From the NCBI GenBank assembly GCA_963853835.1, contig OY970822.1:20431058-20495057 (forward strand): DNA of 64,000 nt, written 5' to 3'. How positions within the stretch are numbered: position 1 is the first letter of the stretch; each line of letters starts with the position of its first letter. The DNA comes from Calendula officinalis. Lineage: Eukaryota > Streptophyta > Magnoliopsida > Asterales > Asteraceae. Below are positions 48,284-60,410 of the stretch, piece by piece. The notes below the pieces were generated by a model that was not told the origin of the DNA, did not search any database, and saw only the letters and a list, made by a program, of their open reading frames with translations. Position numbers and translations under genes: made by a program.

Positions 48284-51200
48284 TTAGTTAAGGTTATAAC
48301 CCGTGAAGAATCACGGACTGTCACTCTTTATACTTATCGTTAAAAATATATAATACAAAGTTTTATATCAGATTTAGTTTGACCCGTATTATATTTTTAT
48401 CGTATACAATAAAAAGGAAATATATTCATAACAGGACCAAGTGGGTTGCAAAACTGGTAATAACATTTGAATGACAAATATCGAAATATAACTAAAACGA
48501 AGTCCAACATCCAATGACAAATTATGAAAAATGTTTAATAAAAAAAATCAAGATAAATTTCTAAATACTTCTTTAAATACAACGTTTGAAGTTTTATTCG
48601 TCACGCCGCCATCTTTATCTTCTATTAATATCTTCAGTCCTTTTCTGCTTTTTACTCTAGATAAGGCCACATACAATTGACCGTGTGAAAAAACAGGTTC
48701 TCTCAAATACAGACCCACCTTTGACAATGATTGACCTTGACTCTTATTAATTGTCATAGCAAAGCAAATAGAAAGTGGAAATTTCCTTCTTTTAAATTTA
48801 AAGGGAATTTTGGCGTCAGATGGTGTCAAAGATAATCTTGATATAAAAGTACGATATCCAACATTGTTCCTAGATATAACAACTGCTTCTATAACACGGA
48901 CACCCAAAGCCACAATCTGAAATCTAGTACCATTGCATAAACCATTTTTCAGGTCAATATTTCTCAATAACATAACGGGAACACCGAATTTTAAAACTAA
49001 CTGACGATTTTGGCAATCCACCTATTTAATACCATTAAGCACGTCTGGTGAGTACAAACTTTCATCAAACTCTTCAGGACAAATGCTATCTGAACTTAAA
49101 TATTCCTTGGCTCCTCCGGGGAAAATTGCTAAAAACCGATCATTAATATCCCTAACAACTTCGTTTTTAGGGGTAAGTATTGCTCTTTCTTGAAAATAGC
49201 CAGGAGTATTTATGTTTTCTAGCAAAGAAGGATAACACAAAGTCAATCAACGTACGTAAGGGGTCTGCAGATGTAGAAATTATAAGACCCTGGTCAATTT
49301 CAATAATTGCATTACCATCGCTGGGCCCACCAATTTTTCCTTCGCCAATATCCAAAAGCCAATTTGCAAATGATGTGGTTTCTTCAATATCAGCTATATC
49401 ACTTCCTACTATCAACCTCATGTTTTTTGTTAACGTTTTAACTTTGCAGTTTTCCCATATATATGAAGAACTCAACGATGCATTTACTATATCTTGCCTG
49501 CTCCCGTTTGGTACAACCGGTAGAATCTGTCTGAAATCTCCACCAAAAACAATAACTTTTCCTCCAAATCGTAGATAATTGTTCACATGATTACCATCTC
49601 TTAAAATATCTCGCAGTGTTCTATCCAACGCTTCAAAAGCATGCTTATGAACCATTGGCGCCTCATCCCATATTATAAGCGATGTGTTTTTTATTAACAT
49701 CTCCACATCGTTGTTTGGCGTTATAAAACACATTGAATCTTCATTAAGATAAAAAGGAATGTGAAACCGAGAGTGAGCAGTCCTACCTCCAGATAGTAAT
49801 AAAGAAGCAATACCACTTGAAGCAACATTTAATACAATTTCCCCTTTAGACCTTATGGCGGATGAAAGAGTTCTCCATAAGAATGTTTTACCAGTTCCGC
49901 CATAACCATAAACAAATAACACACCCCCGTTATCAGAATCAACAGATGTCATAATATCATCAAAAACACCTCGTTGTTCATCTGTTAATGAATGCAAATT
50001 TTGATGAAATTCGTTTTGCAAGGCTGTCTTATCATAAGATAGCTCGTCTGAAATCATACGATTGTTTGAAGATTCTAAAGAATTGTCATCAGGATATGGC
50101 ATATGAGCAAAAAATTTCAGGCTTGAATTGTTAAGGTTTAAAAGAGATTCTATCTTGTACAACGTAAAAAAATTTAGTTGATCATCTGTAAGAGATAAAT
50201 CTGAAATGGAAAAATAATATGTTAGCATAAAAATAAAAAAAATAATATGGTAAAAAAAAGTTATATTATAAGTGAAGATAAAATTTAATGTATTACCCTG
50301 GATTACTGAACCTTCGTTGTTGACGATACAAAATACTATCTGAAAAATACTTCCATGTAGTTTCCCATACTACTTCTGGTCTAGACAAACTATTTGTTGT
50401 TAACATTATTGCAAATAAAGAACGTAAATAATAACCAGTACCAGAGAAGCTTGCTTCTTTAATATCATCTATGTATTCTCTATCATCATCTAATAGACCC
50501 CTTTCAAAACACGCATCTCTAAATGTTGGACATAAACTCAAAAGTATATTATAGTGTTTATATAGGATGGGTTTTGAACAAAAATCTGTTCAAAAAAATA
50601 CGGAATTTGGTTTTTTTTTAAATACAAAATAAAGATCCATCCTAAATTTATGTACAGATGATTGGATGCAGTTAATTTTTATGCGATAATTATGGAATAT
50701 TAGAATTTAATATGAAAATAGAAACATAAATTTAAAAAAGGGAAAATATTTGAATTTTTATTAGAATTTAATCTAAAAATTCTGAATATTTGAATTTTTA
50801 TTCGGAAATTGGTTTTTATTTAATTCTGGGTCGATCATTTATCTGGAAACACGGAAAATATTTAAATTTGCAGATTTCGTATTCCTTTAATCCCATCCTT
50901 AATTTAAGGATTTAATCATCTATTTGCCAATTCAATATGCATTTTTGAATGTTTGTTATTTGCAACCGAAATTAATTCCACATTCCTTCAATTCTGGGTC
51001 GATTAAAAAAACTGGAAATCTTTATATTTTTGTTGACTTTTAAAGTCAATAATTCAATCTTTACTAAGTTACAATAAAACTGTAGTTGTTTAATATGGAA
51101 ATTAGTTTTTGTTTATTAAAAAGTATTTTGGACATGATTTTTTTAAACATATTTACAGAATATATATTTATTTCGTATTTACAGAATATAATTGTAGTTG

Positions 51201-51590
51201 TTTAAACATATTTTTGAATTTTTAATTATGGGTCGATTATGTATTTCCAATTTTCAATATTTATTTCGTATTTTGTAATTTTTGACATATATAACGCCAT
51301 TAAACATTTAATTCTGGGTCGATTAAATAAGTTGAAACACGGAAAATCTTCAAATATGCAGATTTGAAATTAACATAATCCCATCCGAAATTAAAGGATG
51401 AACTTATTTATTTTGTATTTAAAGCTGCAATTTCGAAATTTTGTAATTAGGATCCGAAATCAATGGCATTAAATATTTAATTAATGGTCGAATAAAAAAA
51501 CTGGAAATTCTAAGAAATTGTCATGTGTCATTCTGCCTCTTAAGAGGTGTTACGTGTCCGTCTAAAAACCTTGTTTTATTATATAATAGA
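48284..51590 (-). mobile_element. Helitron with both termini, N-terminally deleted
   Basis: In element sense it starts TCTATTATATAATAAAAC at 51590 and ends at 48284 in CTAA, preceded by the hairpin CCGTGATTCTTCACGGG. The flanking bases are A before and T after, as expected for Helitron insertion between A and T. The 3307 bp element carries only the helicase half of the Rep/helicase protein. The HUH replication initiator is missing and the first kilobase (50542-51590) is non-coding, repetitive AT-rich DNA. It is non-autonomous. Confidence 0.88.
48548..50541 (-). pseudogene. PIF1-like Helitron helicase, truncated and broken
   Basis: This is the C-terminal half of a Helitron Rep/helicase. Reading high to low, 50293-50541 ends RRQQ..FSNPG at a GT donor, and a short intron (about 50229-50292, extending to the CAG near 50203) joins it to the DDQLNFFTLYKIESLL region. 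Walker A GYGGTGKT lies near 49890, IIWDEAPM near 49660, GGDFRQILP near 49530, and the last motif YVALSRVKSR near 48650. A frame shift near 49240 and an in-frame TAG at about 49022 prevent a full product. The host-like intron is common in plant Helitron genes. Confidence 0.85.
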
Positions 51591-52940
51591 TACTTAATAA
51601 TAATTTAATTCTTGAACTTTGAACTAATTTTTATTTTAGCCTCTTAACCTGATGTATATACGTTGTTATAACCCTTAAACATCTTTTTAGTGGCTCTAAC
51701 TTATTTTTACGTGTCACCGATTTAAATGGTCAATATGTGTCAAAATCGTAAAATAGTTTAAAACTTTATAATTGTCTAATCCTCAAATTTTAACATCGTT
51801 CGTAATCTCGAGAATCATCTACGTCATTACTGGTTTATAGTTTTAAAAAAATAAATAACTGCAACAATATCTATCCAGAGAAGCATTTTAGCTTTAAAAA
51901 AGGCTGAAAACTGTGAGTTACAAAGGCCTTTTACCACTTTAAATCTAAATAGGAGAGCAATGGATGCAATTTCCTGCGGTTTTATCCTTTTCATGCATAG
52001 ATATATCATTTATTCCAACACCCAATAAACCTGGGAAGCTAAGCTTTCTTACTCAACAACATAAAATTACTGTTTTTCTTACTCAACAACATAAAAACGA
52101 CAGTAATTGATGCAATGTATGTATTGAATATTGCTGACATATAATTTATGTATTGAATAAGATCTTTGTCAGATTCTTAGAGTGTTACACATACATCGCT
52201 AACCCACATACAAATTAATTAACTTCCTCTATTCAACATTTCTCTAAACCTTTGAAGTGAATCAATCCTTTGTAATTTCAATTTTTATTTAAACCTCTTA
52301 AGAAAATCATCAGCTGTTGCATCAACAGTTTTATCATGAACCCTCCGATGTTTTCATGGCGGTCGACCTTTGCAGATCAACATCTTCTTCACAATCATAT
52401 GATTCCACGACCCTCTTGTACTCAATTTTGTTAGATTTTTATTTCTTCATCAGAGTTACCCTAGAATTTTCTAACGCCACAACAAATATACAAACTTTAC
52501 ATGTTAAAGAAAATGCATAAATATTTGGGACATCAAAGTAATATTTGGTTTGTGAACATGAGAATGAAGAAATAGTTTTATATATACAAAGGTGACAATT
52601 TGTTGTGTAGTCTTATTCGTATTCAGTTATCTAATTCTTATAATTTATTATATATATTATACGATTCATATATTATTTAATTTGTCATTCCTTATTAAAA
52701 ACCTTGTGGTAAAAATTACTTAAATTTCAAAGTTATAAATCTAACTTACTCAAACAAGAAACATATTATTACAGCGTATATTGACGTTTTATTGTCGACA
52801 TACAATAAAATATGACATATTATCACTAATATTGTTGCTTACTTCCTCTTGCCCGTCTGCCACCACCTCCTCTAATTTGCAGGGATGTAGGCCGATAGAA
52901 TTATGTCAAGATATCAACATGATTCGTATTTAATAGTAAG
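51591..52940. other. Intergenic, nothing recognised
   Basis: This is AT-rich sequence. Short open frames at 51827-52009 (minus) and 52317-52520 (plus) have no recognisable domain, splice partner or composition supporting a gene. Confidence 0.5.
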
Positions 52941-53706
52941 AGCATTTGCAATAGGGGATGATTTTTACACCACAACTTTTATTGCATCTACCACAACTAG
53001 GGGTGTTAACGAGTCGAGCTTTTAACGAGCTACTCGAGCTCGAGCTCGTTTATATCAAGCTCGAGCCTATACTAACTCGATCTCGAGTCGAGCTCGAACA
53101 TAAAACAAAACAAGACTCGATTAATTTCACGAGCCGAGCCTAATAATTTCATACTCGACTCGGCTCGTTCGATAGCTCGCTTAATCTCGAGCTGAACGAG
53201 CCAGACGATCTTCACGAGTCGATCCTAACGAGCCAAACAAGTGTTTTATACAATAAGTACAAGTATTGATACAATAAGTACAAGAATATACATATATTAA
53301 TAGGGGTGTTAATGAGTCGAGTAATTAATGAGCTTTTCGAGTTTGTAAATTAGTTATTTTCAAAAAATATGGAATCATAAACGAGTATCTAGCTCGAGCT
53401 CGAACATTGTATAAATATTTGAGCTCGAGCTCGAGCCCCATTTTAAAAGCTTATTCGAGGTCGAGTCGAGCTCGAGCCGAATAATTACTAAACGAGTCGA
53501 GCTCAAATTTCCTGATATTCGACTCGACTCGAATCGTTAACACCCCTAACCACAACTATTGCTTAATATGCTTGTACAGTTAGCTATAAAACTTATATTG
53601 TAATTTGCAATGGTTCTGTCTTTGTGTCACATCACTTATCCAACCCTATACCCTTCCCCGCCAGGGTTTGATGAAGTGGGCTCGGGGAAGAGCCCCATTG
53701 CAAATG
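52941..53706. mobile_element. Outer MITE interrupted by a hAT foldback
   Basis: The left end agcatttgcaatagggg and the right end ccccattgcaaatg are inverted repeats of the widespread GAGCATTTGCAATGG type. The left arm (to 52989) has a second copy fragment at 33405-33440. The hAT element at 52998-53548 inserted into it. Remnant right-arm sequence includes cttccccg/cggggaag. Confidence 0.6.
52998..53548. mobile_element. hAT-type foldback MITE built on CGAGCTCGAG words
   Basis: This 551 bp element starts TAGGGGTGTTAACGAGTCGAG, ends CGTTAACACCCCTA, and is flanked by a perfect 8 bp duplication accacaac at 52990-52997 and 53549-53556. The arms are chains of gagctcgagctcg. A second internal start, TAGGGGTGTTAATGAGTCGAG, lies at about 53303, so the element looks like two tandem or nested copies sharing outer ends. 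Confidence 0.85.
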
Positions 53707-54248
53707 GAAGGAAGGGTAAGGGGTGTACTTATTGCTACGTTGGTCATTTAGCAACTAATTACAGTACCCTGTTCTCTAATAAATGGTTGCAGCATTGATG
53801 AAGTTTTCAAATGCACACCCCCGAATCATTCTTGTATTACCTACTTGAGTTGCAGAGTGTAAACTATATTTGTCTATCAAAAGAAGAAAACACGAGGGGA
53901 TTCATATTATTATAAAGCCAACACATTTGCATTTAATTTCTGATCATCTCAAGCAAAGAAACTATGCCATTCCTAGGTAACTAAATCAAAAGGGAAGACT
54001 AACTCTTATTTTAGCTGCACTTGCAGATGTGAGATGTTGTTGTAACAATAATCTTTCCAAGTCATATTCTTTCATCAGAAAATAAAAGGTTTGATTACAA
54101 GAGAAACCTAAAAGACAAGATAATAAACAATCTAGCAACACTTGACAGGCAGATATGATTAGGTTCCAAAATTTATGAAATGAAATTCACATTAACTTGA
54201 CATCAGGGGAGGGGGAAACCTTAAAAAGTGAGGATTGAAATGAAATCA
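53707..54248. other. Downstream flank of the microprotein gene
   Basis: No exon was recognised. On the minus strand this is downstream of the stop at 54249, so part is likely 3' untranslated region. Confidence 0.45.
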
Positions 54249-54556
54249 TCAATCATCTTTGATTCTTCTGAGGAGTCTAGACGCCCATCTGCGGAGACGT
54301 CGCTTGAGGGTGAAGCCAACTACAATCCCCGCAACAAAGCAAAAGCCACAAAGCTTCGAGCAAGTTAATAGTGATACAGCTCGCCTGCAATCAACTCGAA
54401 TTACAGTGCGAATGCTAGATCGAATGACTGAAATTGGTACCTGGGGGGTCTGTTGAGCAGGAGAGAAGCGGCATCCGAAGATGGAAGGTTGGTAGCCGAA
54501 TAAGGGTCGTTACTCCTCCTTACTGCTTTCTCAAACCCTAACCTTAACCCTTCCAT
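54249..54556 (-). CDS. Small single-pass membrane protein, 83 residues, family not recognised
   Basis: Two exons, high to low: 54441-54556 and 54249-54384, joined by a 56 bp GT-AG intron. They total 252 bases, ending in TGA at 54249-54251. The start ATG is at 54554-54556. The N-terminal half is polar (MEGLRLGFEKAVRRS...). From about residue 44 a hydrophobic stretch of Leu/Cys/Gly/Phe/Val residues (LLTCSKLCGFCFVAGIVVGF) could span a membrane once. It is followed by a strongly basic tail with repeated Arg-Arg/Lys-Arg pairs ending in KDD. Evidence for a real gene: two exons each open, proper splice sites, length divisible by three, and a coherent membrane-plus-basic-tail design. I do not recognise the family and propose no function. 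Confidence 0.65.
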
Positions 54557-55883
54557 CAAATTTCAAATTTTTAATTCATTGTTTTCCCGTCAAATCTTAT
54601 ACTATCTCCGGATTACAATGGATGTTACTTGTAGTTTCAGCCGTTTTAAAATAATTTTTTTGATAATAACAGTATTAAAATATGTAAATTAATCAATAAT
54701 AACTGATGCATTTTATATATTATTTATCCACTAATAAAAATACAATTTCTCAATGCATATAATAGGGTTAAAATTGTTTGGAAACCAGTTTGAAATAATA
54801 TTTTAAATATCATTTTGATCTTAAGATTTTTAAAATTGTAATGTTTTTAAATCTTTAGTACGAAAATTATTAAATTAATTTAAATAATATTTATAATTAT
54901 ATCTAATAATGACAATTTTATTACCTTTTAAGAAGTTTTTTAATTAGTCAAAAAATGCAATTAACATTTTTTTAAGATATGGTAAAATAAGAAAATTTAA
55001 TTTGGAAATGATATATTATTTTCTTTCTCTCCACACTCTTGGATTTAAGATCCATCTCCATATCTCTAAGTTAGTCTTATTAAATTAATGTTTTATGCCT
55101 GTGAATATTAATAAGTCCGGTTTCATAAAGCTTTGACTTGAACTGGAATCGTTGATTAATTGAAGAATTTTCTTAGTTGCTAGTCAATATTCTTTAGCAT
55201 CCTTCACATGGAAATATGATTCATTGATTATGGTTCAGTACATAGGGTCATATATATGATTTGTCAGTGTATACCGTTTCACATAAACCCTCTTAATCAA
55301 CAACCACATGACATCCTCATAAATGTAAAGGCCCGGGGCGGTATTCCCGTCTTTTGGTTATGGGGCTAAAAATTGCTCTCTCCTTTTAAACCGCTTGATT
55401 TCTGCTTGGGTAAGGGACGACCACTCAGTCCAGAAGCTCATGGGCGTTTCATGATAAGTGATATTGTTTTTTACTACTTATTTAATCACTTCAAGTATGC
55501 AAATCAAAAATTAAAATTAAAAAATAAAATTAGTGAATTCATGTCAATCATTTTATAGTAGTCAGATAAAGAATGAAAACTTAACACTAGTAATACAATA
55601 CATTTTTCAACACTTTCCCAAAATGTATATTATAAAAGTTTCCACAGAATTACATTTAATTCCCTCACATTTATTTGTATAGTTCGGCTATAACTATTTA
55701 AACATTTCCGCTTAAAATGGGTAAATATTTAAATATTTCACAACCACTTAATTTTAAATATAATGAAAATACATATATAACAACCAGTAAACACAAAAGA
55801 CATTTATTCGATAACACCTTTGTATAATAAGATGAAAATTAATAATAATCCGCGGCTTTAATTTGTACGGATATATACCTTGT
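54557..55883. other. Intergenic, nothing recognised
   Basis: AT-rich sequence. The first 100 bases are the upstream side of the microprotein gene. A 61-codon open frame at 55373-55558 has no supporting features. Confidence 0.5.
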
Positions 55884-57785
55884 TCAAATTTCCTCTTGAT
55901 AGTCTTGACTGTTGTAAGGGCTAAACGCTTCAGCCAACCAGCTCTTCTTTCTCCAAGAATTCCATCCCATTTCTTCACATATTTCATCACTGTGATTGAT
56001 GCTAAAAGTGGAAATACAAGTCCTCTTATAAAACCGTGTTGTCTTCTTCATTATTTCCATTTCTGCGGTTATCTGTTCAACCATTTTCTCCATGGGAGGT
56101 AGCTTAAACTTGCCACCAATCAGCCTCGCTAACCATTTGCAACGTATCTCGGAGGTGTGAAGATTTGAAACACTTTCCACGTATCCCATAAACGCCATGT
56201 TTGGAATGAAGGGATTAATCGTACCCCTGTTACCATTAAAATAAATGTTACATTAATTCCTTTAATCAATCGAGTATCAACATCATCATGATCTGTACAT
56301 GCAAAATAGAAAAAAAATTAGAATTTTGAAGGCTTGCCTGTATAAGGGCATCATGCCAGAAGGGAATTCCAAGAAACTAGTAAAGGGTTCAGGCAATACA
56401 GCTCTAAGTTTCTTTTTGCCATCATAACCGGTGGCAAGAAGCACTACATCCGCCTCTAACTTGGTGTCGTCATCAAACTGAATACCGCCCTCCCAAAACC
56501 ACCAATTTGATGTCGTTCTTTTGAAATTAATTTTCCCTTTATCGGCCTCGAGAAAAAAATTGGGAGGCAAGATGGCCATTTGGCATGATGCATAGTCTTC
56601 CTCAAAAGGTTGATCTGGTTTTAGCCCATACTTGACAAGTGGAAGCTTCCATAGGAGATAAGATTCAATTATCTTCGACGCTGCTTTTCTCTGTCAAGTT
56701 AAATCACTTAATTAAAATTAACATGGATATTGATAATTATAATGAGTTTAATTACCGCAGGGGATAGAAGGTGGCAGAGGAGTGTCCTGATTCTGCCTTG
56801 ATTTGGTCGTTGATGGAGGAACTGGGAAAACCGGGTTGAATAGAACAAGTAAAATGGGAGCCCCCAAACCGAGTAGTGTGGAACGATCCAATGACTAGTC
56901 CTAACAACCATGGTGCATGCTTTCCCTTCTTCACCTAATTTATTTATTTTATTACCAACAACCAAATTACCAATTAATTAAACCAAAGTTAAATGATATA
57001 TACCTTGGTTGGCTTCTGCGCATTCAAGTGCGAGATCAATGGCGGATTTCTTGTAACCGACAACCACCACTTTCTTTCCTTTGAGAAGCTCTGTAGACTC
57101 ATCGGGGCTGAGCTTGCTGTAGTCCTGAGAATGCATCACCTTCCCTTTAAACGCTTGTGGGCCTTTGTTCATTTCATACTTTGGTATTATCGGTACATCA
57201 CCATATTTCCCCATACACACCACAATAAACTCAAAACCGTACCACTGCATGCATCAACATATATTAATTAGAATATAATTAATATGTATTTAGGTGTTAT
57301 AATAGTAAAATGCATTTTAGCCAAGTTAATTAGCTGATTTAAAGTCAAACCTGAATATTATCATGATCAGTGACACCATTGGTCTGGACAGCAACCTCCC
57401 AAACTGGTTTTCCAGACAGCAAACTAATATTCCCAACTGCAGGTGGCTGGTTTTTGGCTAAGCGGATTTCGATGACCTTGGAGTTAAACTTGATGAATTT
57501 GAAGAGATCAAAGTGGTTGGCGTAAGAGTTGAGGTAATCAAGTATTTCAGCATAAGATGGGAAAGTGGTGTTATCTCTGAGTGGCCAAGGATAATCAGAG
57601 AACTCATAGTCGCAACGAGGTGTCTGGAGCTTGGTGGTCCTGAAGGAGCAATGTTTCCAAACGCCGCCAATGCAGTCGGTGGCTTCCAGCACCACCGGCT
57701 TGTATTCCGCCAGCTGTTTGGCGGCGGCCAACCCACTTATGCCACCTCCGATAATGCCTATCTTGGAGAACACCATGGGCGCCAT
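55884..57785 (-). CDS. FMO1: Flavin-containing monooxygenase, FMO1 type
   Basis: Arabidopsis FMO1 N-hydroxylates pipecolic acid to make the systemic-immunity signal N-hydroxypipecolic acid; this protein is of that type, though the substrate is inferred. Five exons, high to low: 57351-57785, 57004-57244, 56756-56934, 56338-56690, 55884-56226. They total 1551 bases, 516 residues, the family length. FAD-binding GGGISG is near residues 13-18. The FMO signature FKGKVMHSQDY is in exon 2, followed by the second nucleotide-binding segment VVVVGYKKSAIDLA, with the KKSA variant typical of the FMO1 subgroup. Exon 4 has the LATGYDGKKKL motif and exon 5 the FYKRTCISTFSI and LAEAFSPYNSQDY blocks. The exon 4 donor is GC (AG|GCAAGC), with no alternative GT nearby that keeps the frame. 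Confidence 0.92.
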
Positions 57786-57887
57786 TTTAACTAATCAAGG
57801 TAATATATATATATATATATCAATCAGGCAAATTATATATGTGTGTTTTTGAGTTGTGAGAATATGATGCAATTCAACTGGAGCTAT

Positions 57888-57900
57888 TTGACTATTTATA
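57888..57900 (-). promoter_or_regulatory. FMO1 TATA box with overlapping W-box
   Basis: On the minus strand TATAAATA (57893-57900) lies about 108 bases before the start codon, a normal TATA position. On the plus strand TTGACT (57888-57893), a W-box core bound by WRKY factors, abuts it. Both are motif matches; activity is inferred. Confidence 0.5.
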
Positions 57901-57901
57901 G

Positions 57902-58805
57902 GGAATTTTGCATGAGGCATTCACTGGATATCCACACCCATCGACTTTCTAACAAATCCAGGGAAATTGTGTTCATATTTGTCAATTTGGTCCTTTAACT
58001 TTACATGAAATGCCGTATATCATTATTATTATATTATTTATGCTTCTTGAAATTCAAATGCAACTTTTACCAAGAAAGAACATGCATATCTACTTAAATT
58101 TGTATCGTAATTAATATTCAAGCTCATATCTAAAAGCTAAACGGCCTAAACCTATCGTTAATTAATTAATTGGTTTATAACAAAAATTGTATGCATTTAG
58201 TTATAGCTATATATATACACGCGCACACACTAATTTTTTGATTAGTTCAAACTTTTTTTTTCTTCTCAATACGTCGATCATGTTGGATAATTAAACTTAA
58301 TAAGGTAACTGAATTCATAATCTTTCTAATTAAATTAATGTACTGATTTTTGTTTATGTAAATTGATAATATAGTTACATGGTATCTTCAACTCCATTTC
58401 AGGTAAATTAATGACACCTTGATTAATCAAACAGATTATAATCGATGTGTATTAACAAATAGCAAACGGCATGGTTACTTATGAAGGGTAAGCGGCAAGC
58501 AGTTAGGAGAGCAACAGGTGTGTACGTACGTATACCAACTAATTGTGAGGTGCCCCCACACATACGATCTCAAGATGCCGATAACTTATTTTTATCACAA
58601 AATATATTTAAGAGTTTAGCTAATGAGAAATGATATTTAGTCATACCATTTAGATTTATCCATGGGTCTATTCACTTGATAGGATGACATATGTATTCCA
58701 CTAATTCTCTCTCCTAATATTATCCATTGATTTTGACACGTGTCTTCATCTAATGAGTAGGCCTATGAGTAGGTCAAAATGATAGGCCTAAATACCATTA
58801 CTCTT
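57902..58805. other. FMO1 upstream and intergenic DNA
   Basis: This is AT-rich promoter-distal sequence. No gene or element was recognised. Confidence 0.5.
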
Positions 58806-58987
58806 AGCTAATCATTGCCCTTAGGGCAATGGTTAAGGGAGGTTAAAATGGTTAATGTACAAATTATGAAGCATAACTAATCAAAGGTGGTTATTAAAAT
58901 TCATGGGGTGGTTTTATTAGTTAATTTACAATTATTTTATGCCAAAAAAAATTCTTAACCATTACCCTTAAGACAATATTTAGCATT
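58806..58987. mobile_element. Small foldback MITE
   Basis: The left end agctaatcattgcccttagg and the right end cttaagacaatatttagcatt are imperfect inverted repeats, with ggttaaggg/cttaacc words inside each arm. No target duplication is certain. Confidence 0.5.
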
Positions 58988-59164
58988 TCCCTAGATTTAA
59001 ATACCCGCGCGAAGTAGTAAATACTAAATAGCTAATAGTTTATTTTAACAATAAACTGTTGAAATCGATTTTGCAATATTTATTGATATATTTTGGTTAA
59101 ATGTTGGAAACTAATTTAGAATACTTTTTTGCATATGTTTATCATTTATGGAATGTGTAATATT

Positions 59165-59400
59165 TTGGGTAAGCGCCTCCGACTGCCGTTGGCCGCCGCA
59201 ATCACATGTGATTGAAAGTAGCCGGCGGTGTGCGAGGAGTTGCCCGTGGCGGAGAAGATGACCGGCAGAGGTTGGCGGTTGTTGTGGTGGTGGTGGTGGT
59301 CGGCGGTTGTTGTGGTGGTGGTGGTCGGCGGTGTGCAATTACATGTGATTTAATACACATGTGGTGGTGGTAGTGTTGATGTATTAAATCACATGGGATG
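59165..59400. repeat. GGTGGT minisatellite bounded by AATCACATGTGATT words
   Basis: This is a G-rich tract of ggcggttgttgtggtggtggtgg units, imperfectly repeated (about 59255-59335). The palindromes aatcacatgtgatt near 59201 and attacatgtgatt near 59338 lie on either side, the same word that fills the centre of the MULE-type copies. The open frame on the minus strand (His/Pro-rich) is a by-product of the repeat. Confidence 0.6.
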
Positions 59401-60128
59401 CTGGTGGTGATTTGGGGTTAATTGATCTAATAACTGGATTTATTAAAAAAAAATGGACGAACATTTCTATTTTAAGTTATATCTGTCTTTTTTGCACTTT
59501 TCTAGTACAGAAAAACATCTCGAAAATGGATACCGGCACACAGAATTGGTTGAGTCAAGTAACCATAATTTCCAACCGACTAATCATCCTTATGTAACTA
59601 TTACTATACTCAGGATGGTTAATTAACACAAACTCGAATTAGGAAAAGATAAATCTAGAGCTCATTGCTAGAATACTTCTAGACTTGAACTTCTCTAATA
59701 ATCGAATTAGAATCAAAAATGTATTAATTAAGCTATCTTGAAATTAAAATGCTAATTAAAGAATGATAATTTCCGTTAGAAAATAATTCAATATTAGCAA
59801 AGCGTCAAGAACTCTAAAACATACAATTCATTCGATGATGGACTGATGGTAATATTAAGAAATTAGACATTTTTTATTGTATTGTTTTATTTTCATTTAA
59901 TTGGTCAACTCAACATCATCAAAACTAAAAGATCACGTGAATTGATTGGTTAAAGAACCTTTATTTTAATAATTTTAGTTTAGCAAATTGCTAAACTAGC
60001 GTAGTAATAAATTGCAGTTCAAAAATAAACGTGGTTATAAATCTTGCGGTAAAATAAATAAAACTACATGTTAACTATTGGAAGATATAAATAGAATAAA
60101 AAAAGTAATTTGTGTCGTAGTTCCTAAA
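59401..60128. other. Intergenic, nothing recognised
   Basis: AT-rich sequence with no supportable gene. Confidence 0.5.
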
Positions 60129-60410
60129 TCTACTACTATAATAAATCAAAGCCTATATGACTACATGTCATCTTCTAAAGCTGCAATTGCCACATGTCAA
60201 CCTAAGAGACCACCTCATTATTTATTAAATTTCATTATTTATTAATTTAGAGAAAAAAAATTAGATAACGAGATATTTTTAAAAGAATTGGGATAATGAG
60301 TAAAAATATTAATTTACTTTAGATTTTTTAAGTTACATATGTATTCGTTTGATCGTATTAAAAATTAAACCAAATATATTATAATAAATGAATATTATAA
60401 CAAAACAATA
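60129..60410 (+). mobile_element. Possible Helitron 5' end, partial
   Basis: TCTACTACTATAATAAATC preceded by A at 60128 looks like a plant Helitron 5' terminus, similar in style to that at 51590. It is followed by acatgtcatcttc and ccacatgtcaacc, comparable to the start of the other Helitron. No CTRR end with a hairpin was found to the right, and the MULE-type copy 2 begins at 60411. Confidence 0.4.

Noticed and set aside
52317..52520. 67-codon plus-strand frame
   Set aside because: No domain, no splice partner, and AT-rich surroundings; not supportable as a gene.
54259..54456. 65-codon plus-strand open frame
   Set aside because: It is the antisense of the microprotein exons, which have splice sites and a coherent membrane design.
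59111..59338. His/Pro-rich minus-strand open frame
   Set aside because: It is a translation of the GGTGGT repeat; no other evidence of a gene.
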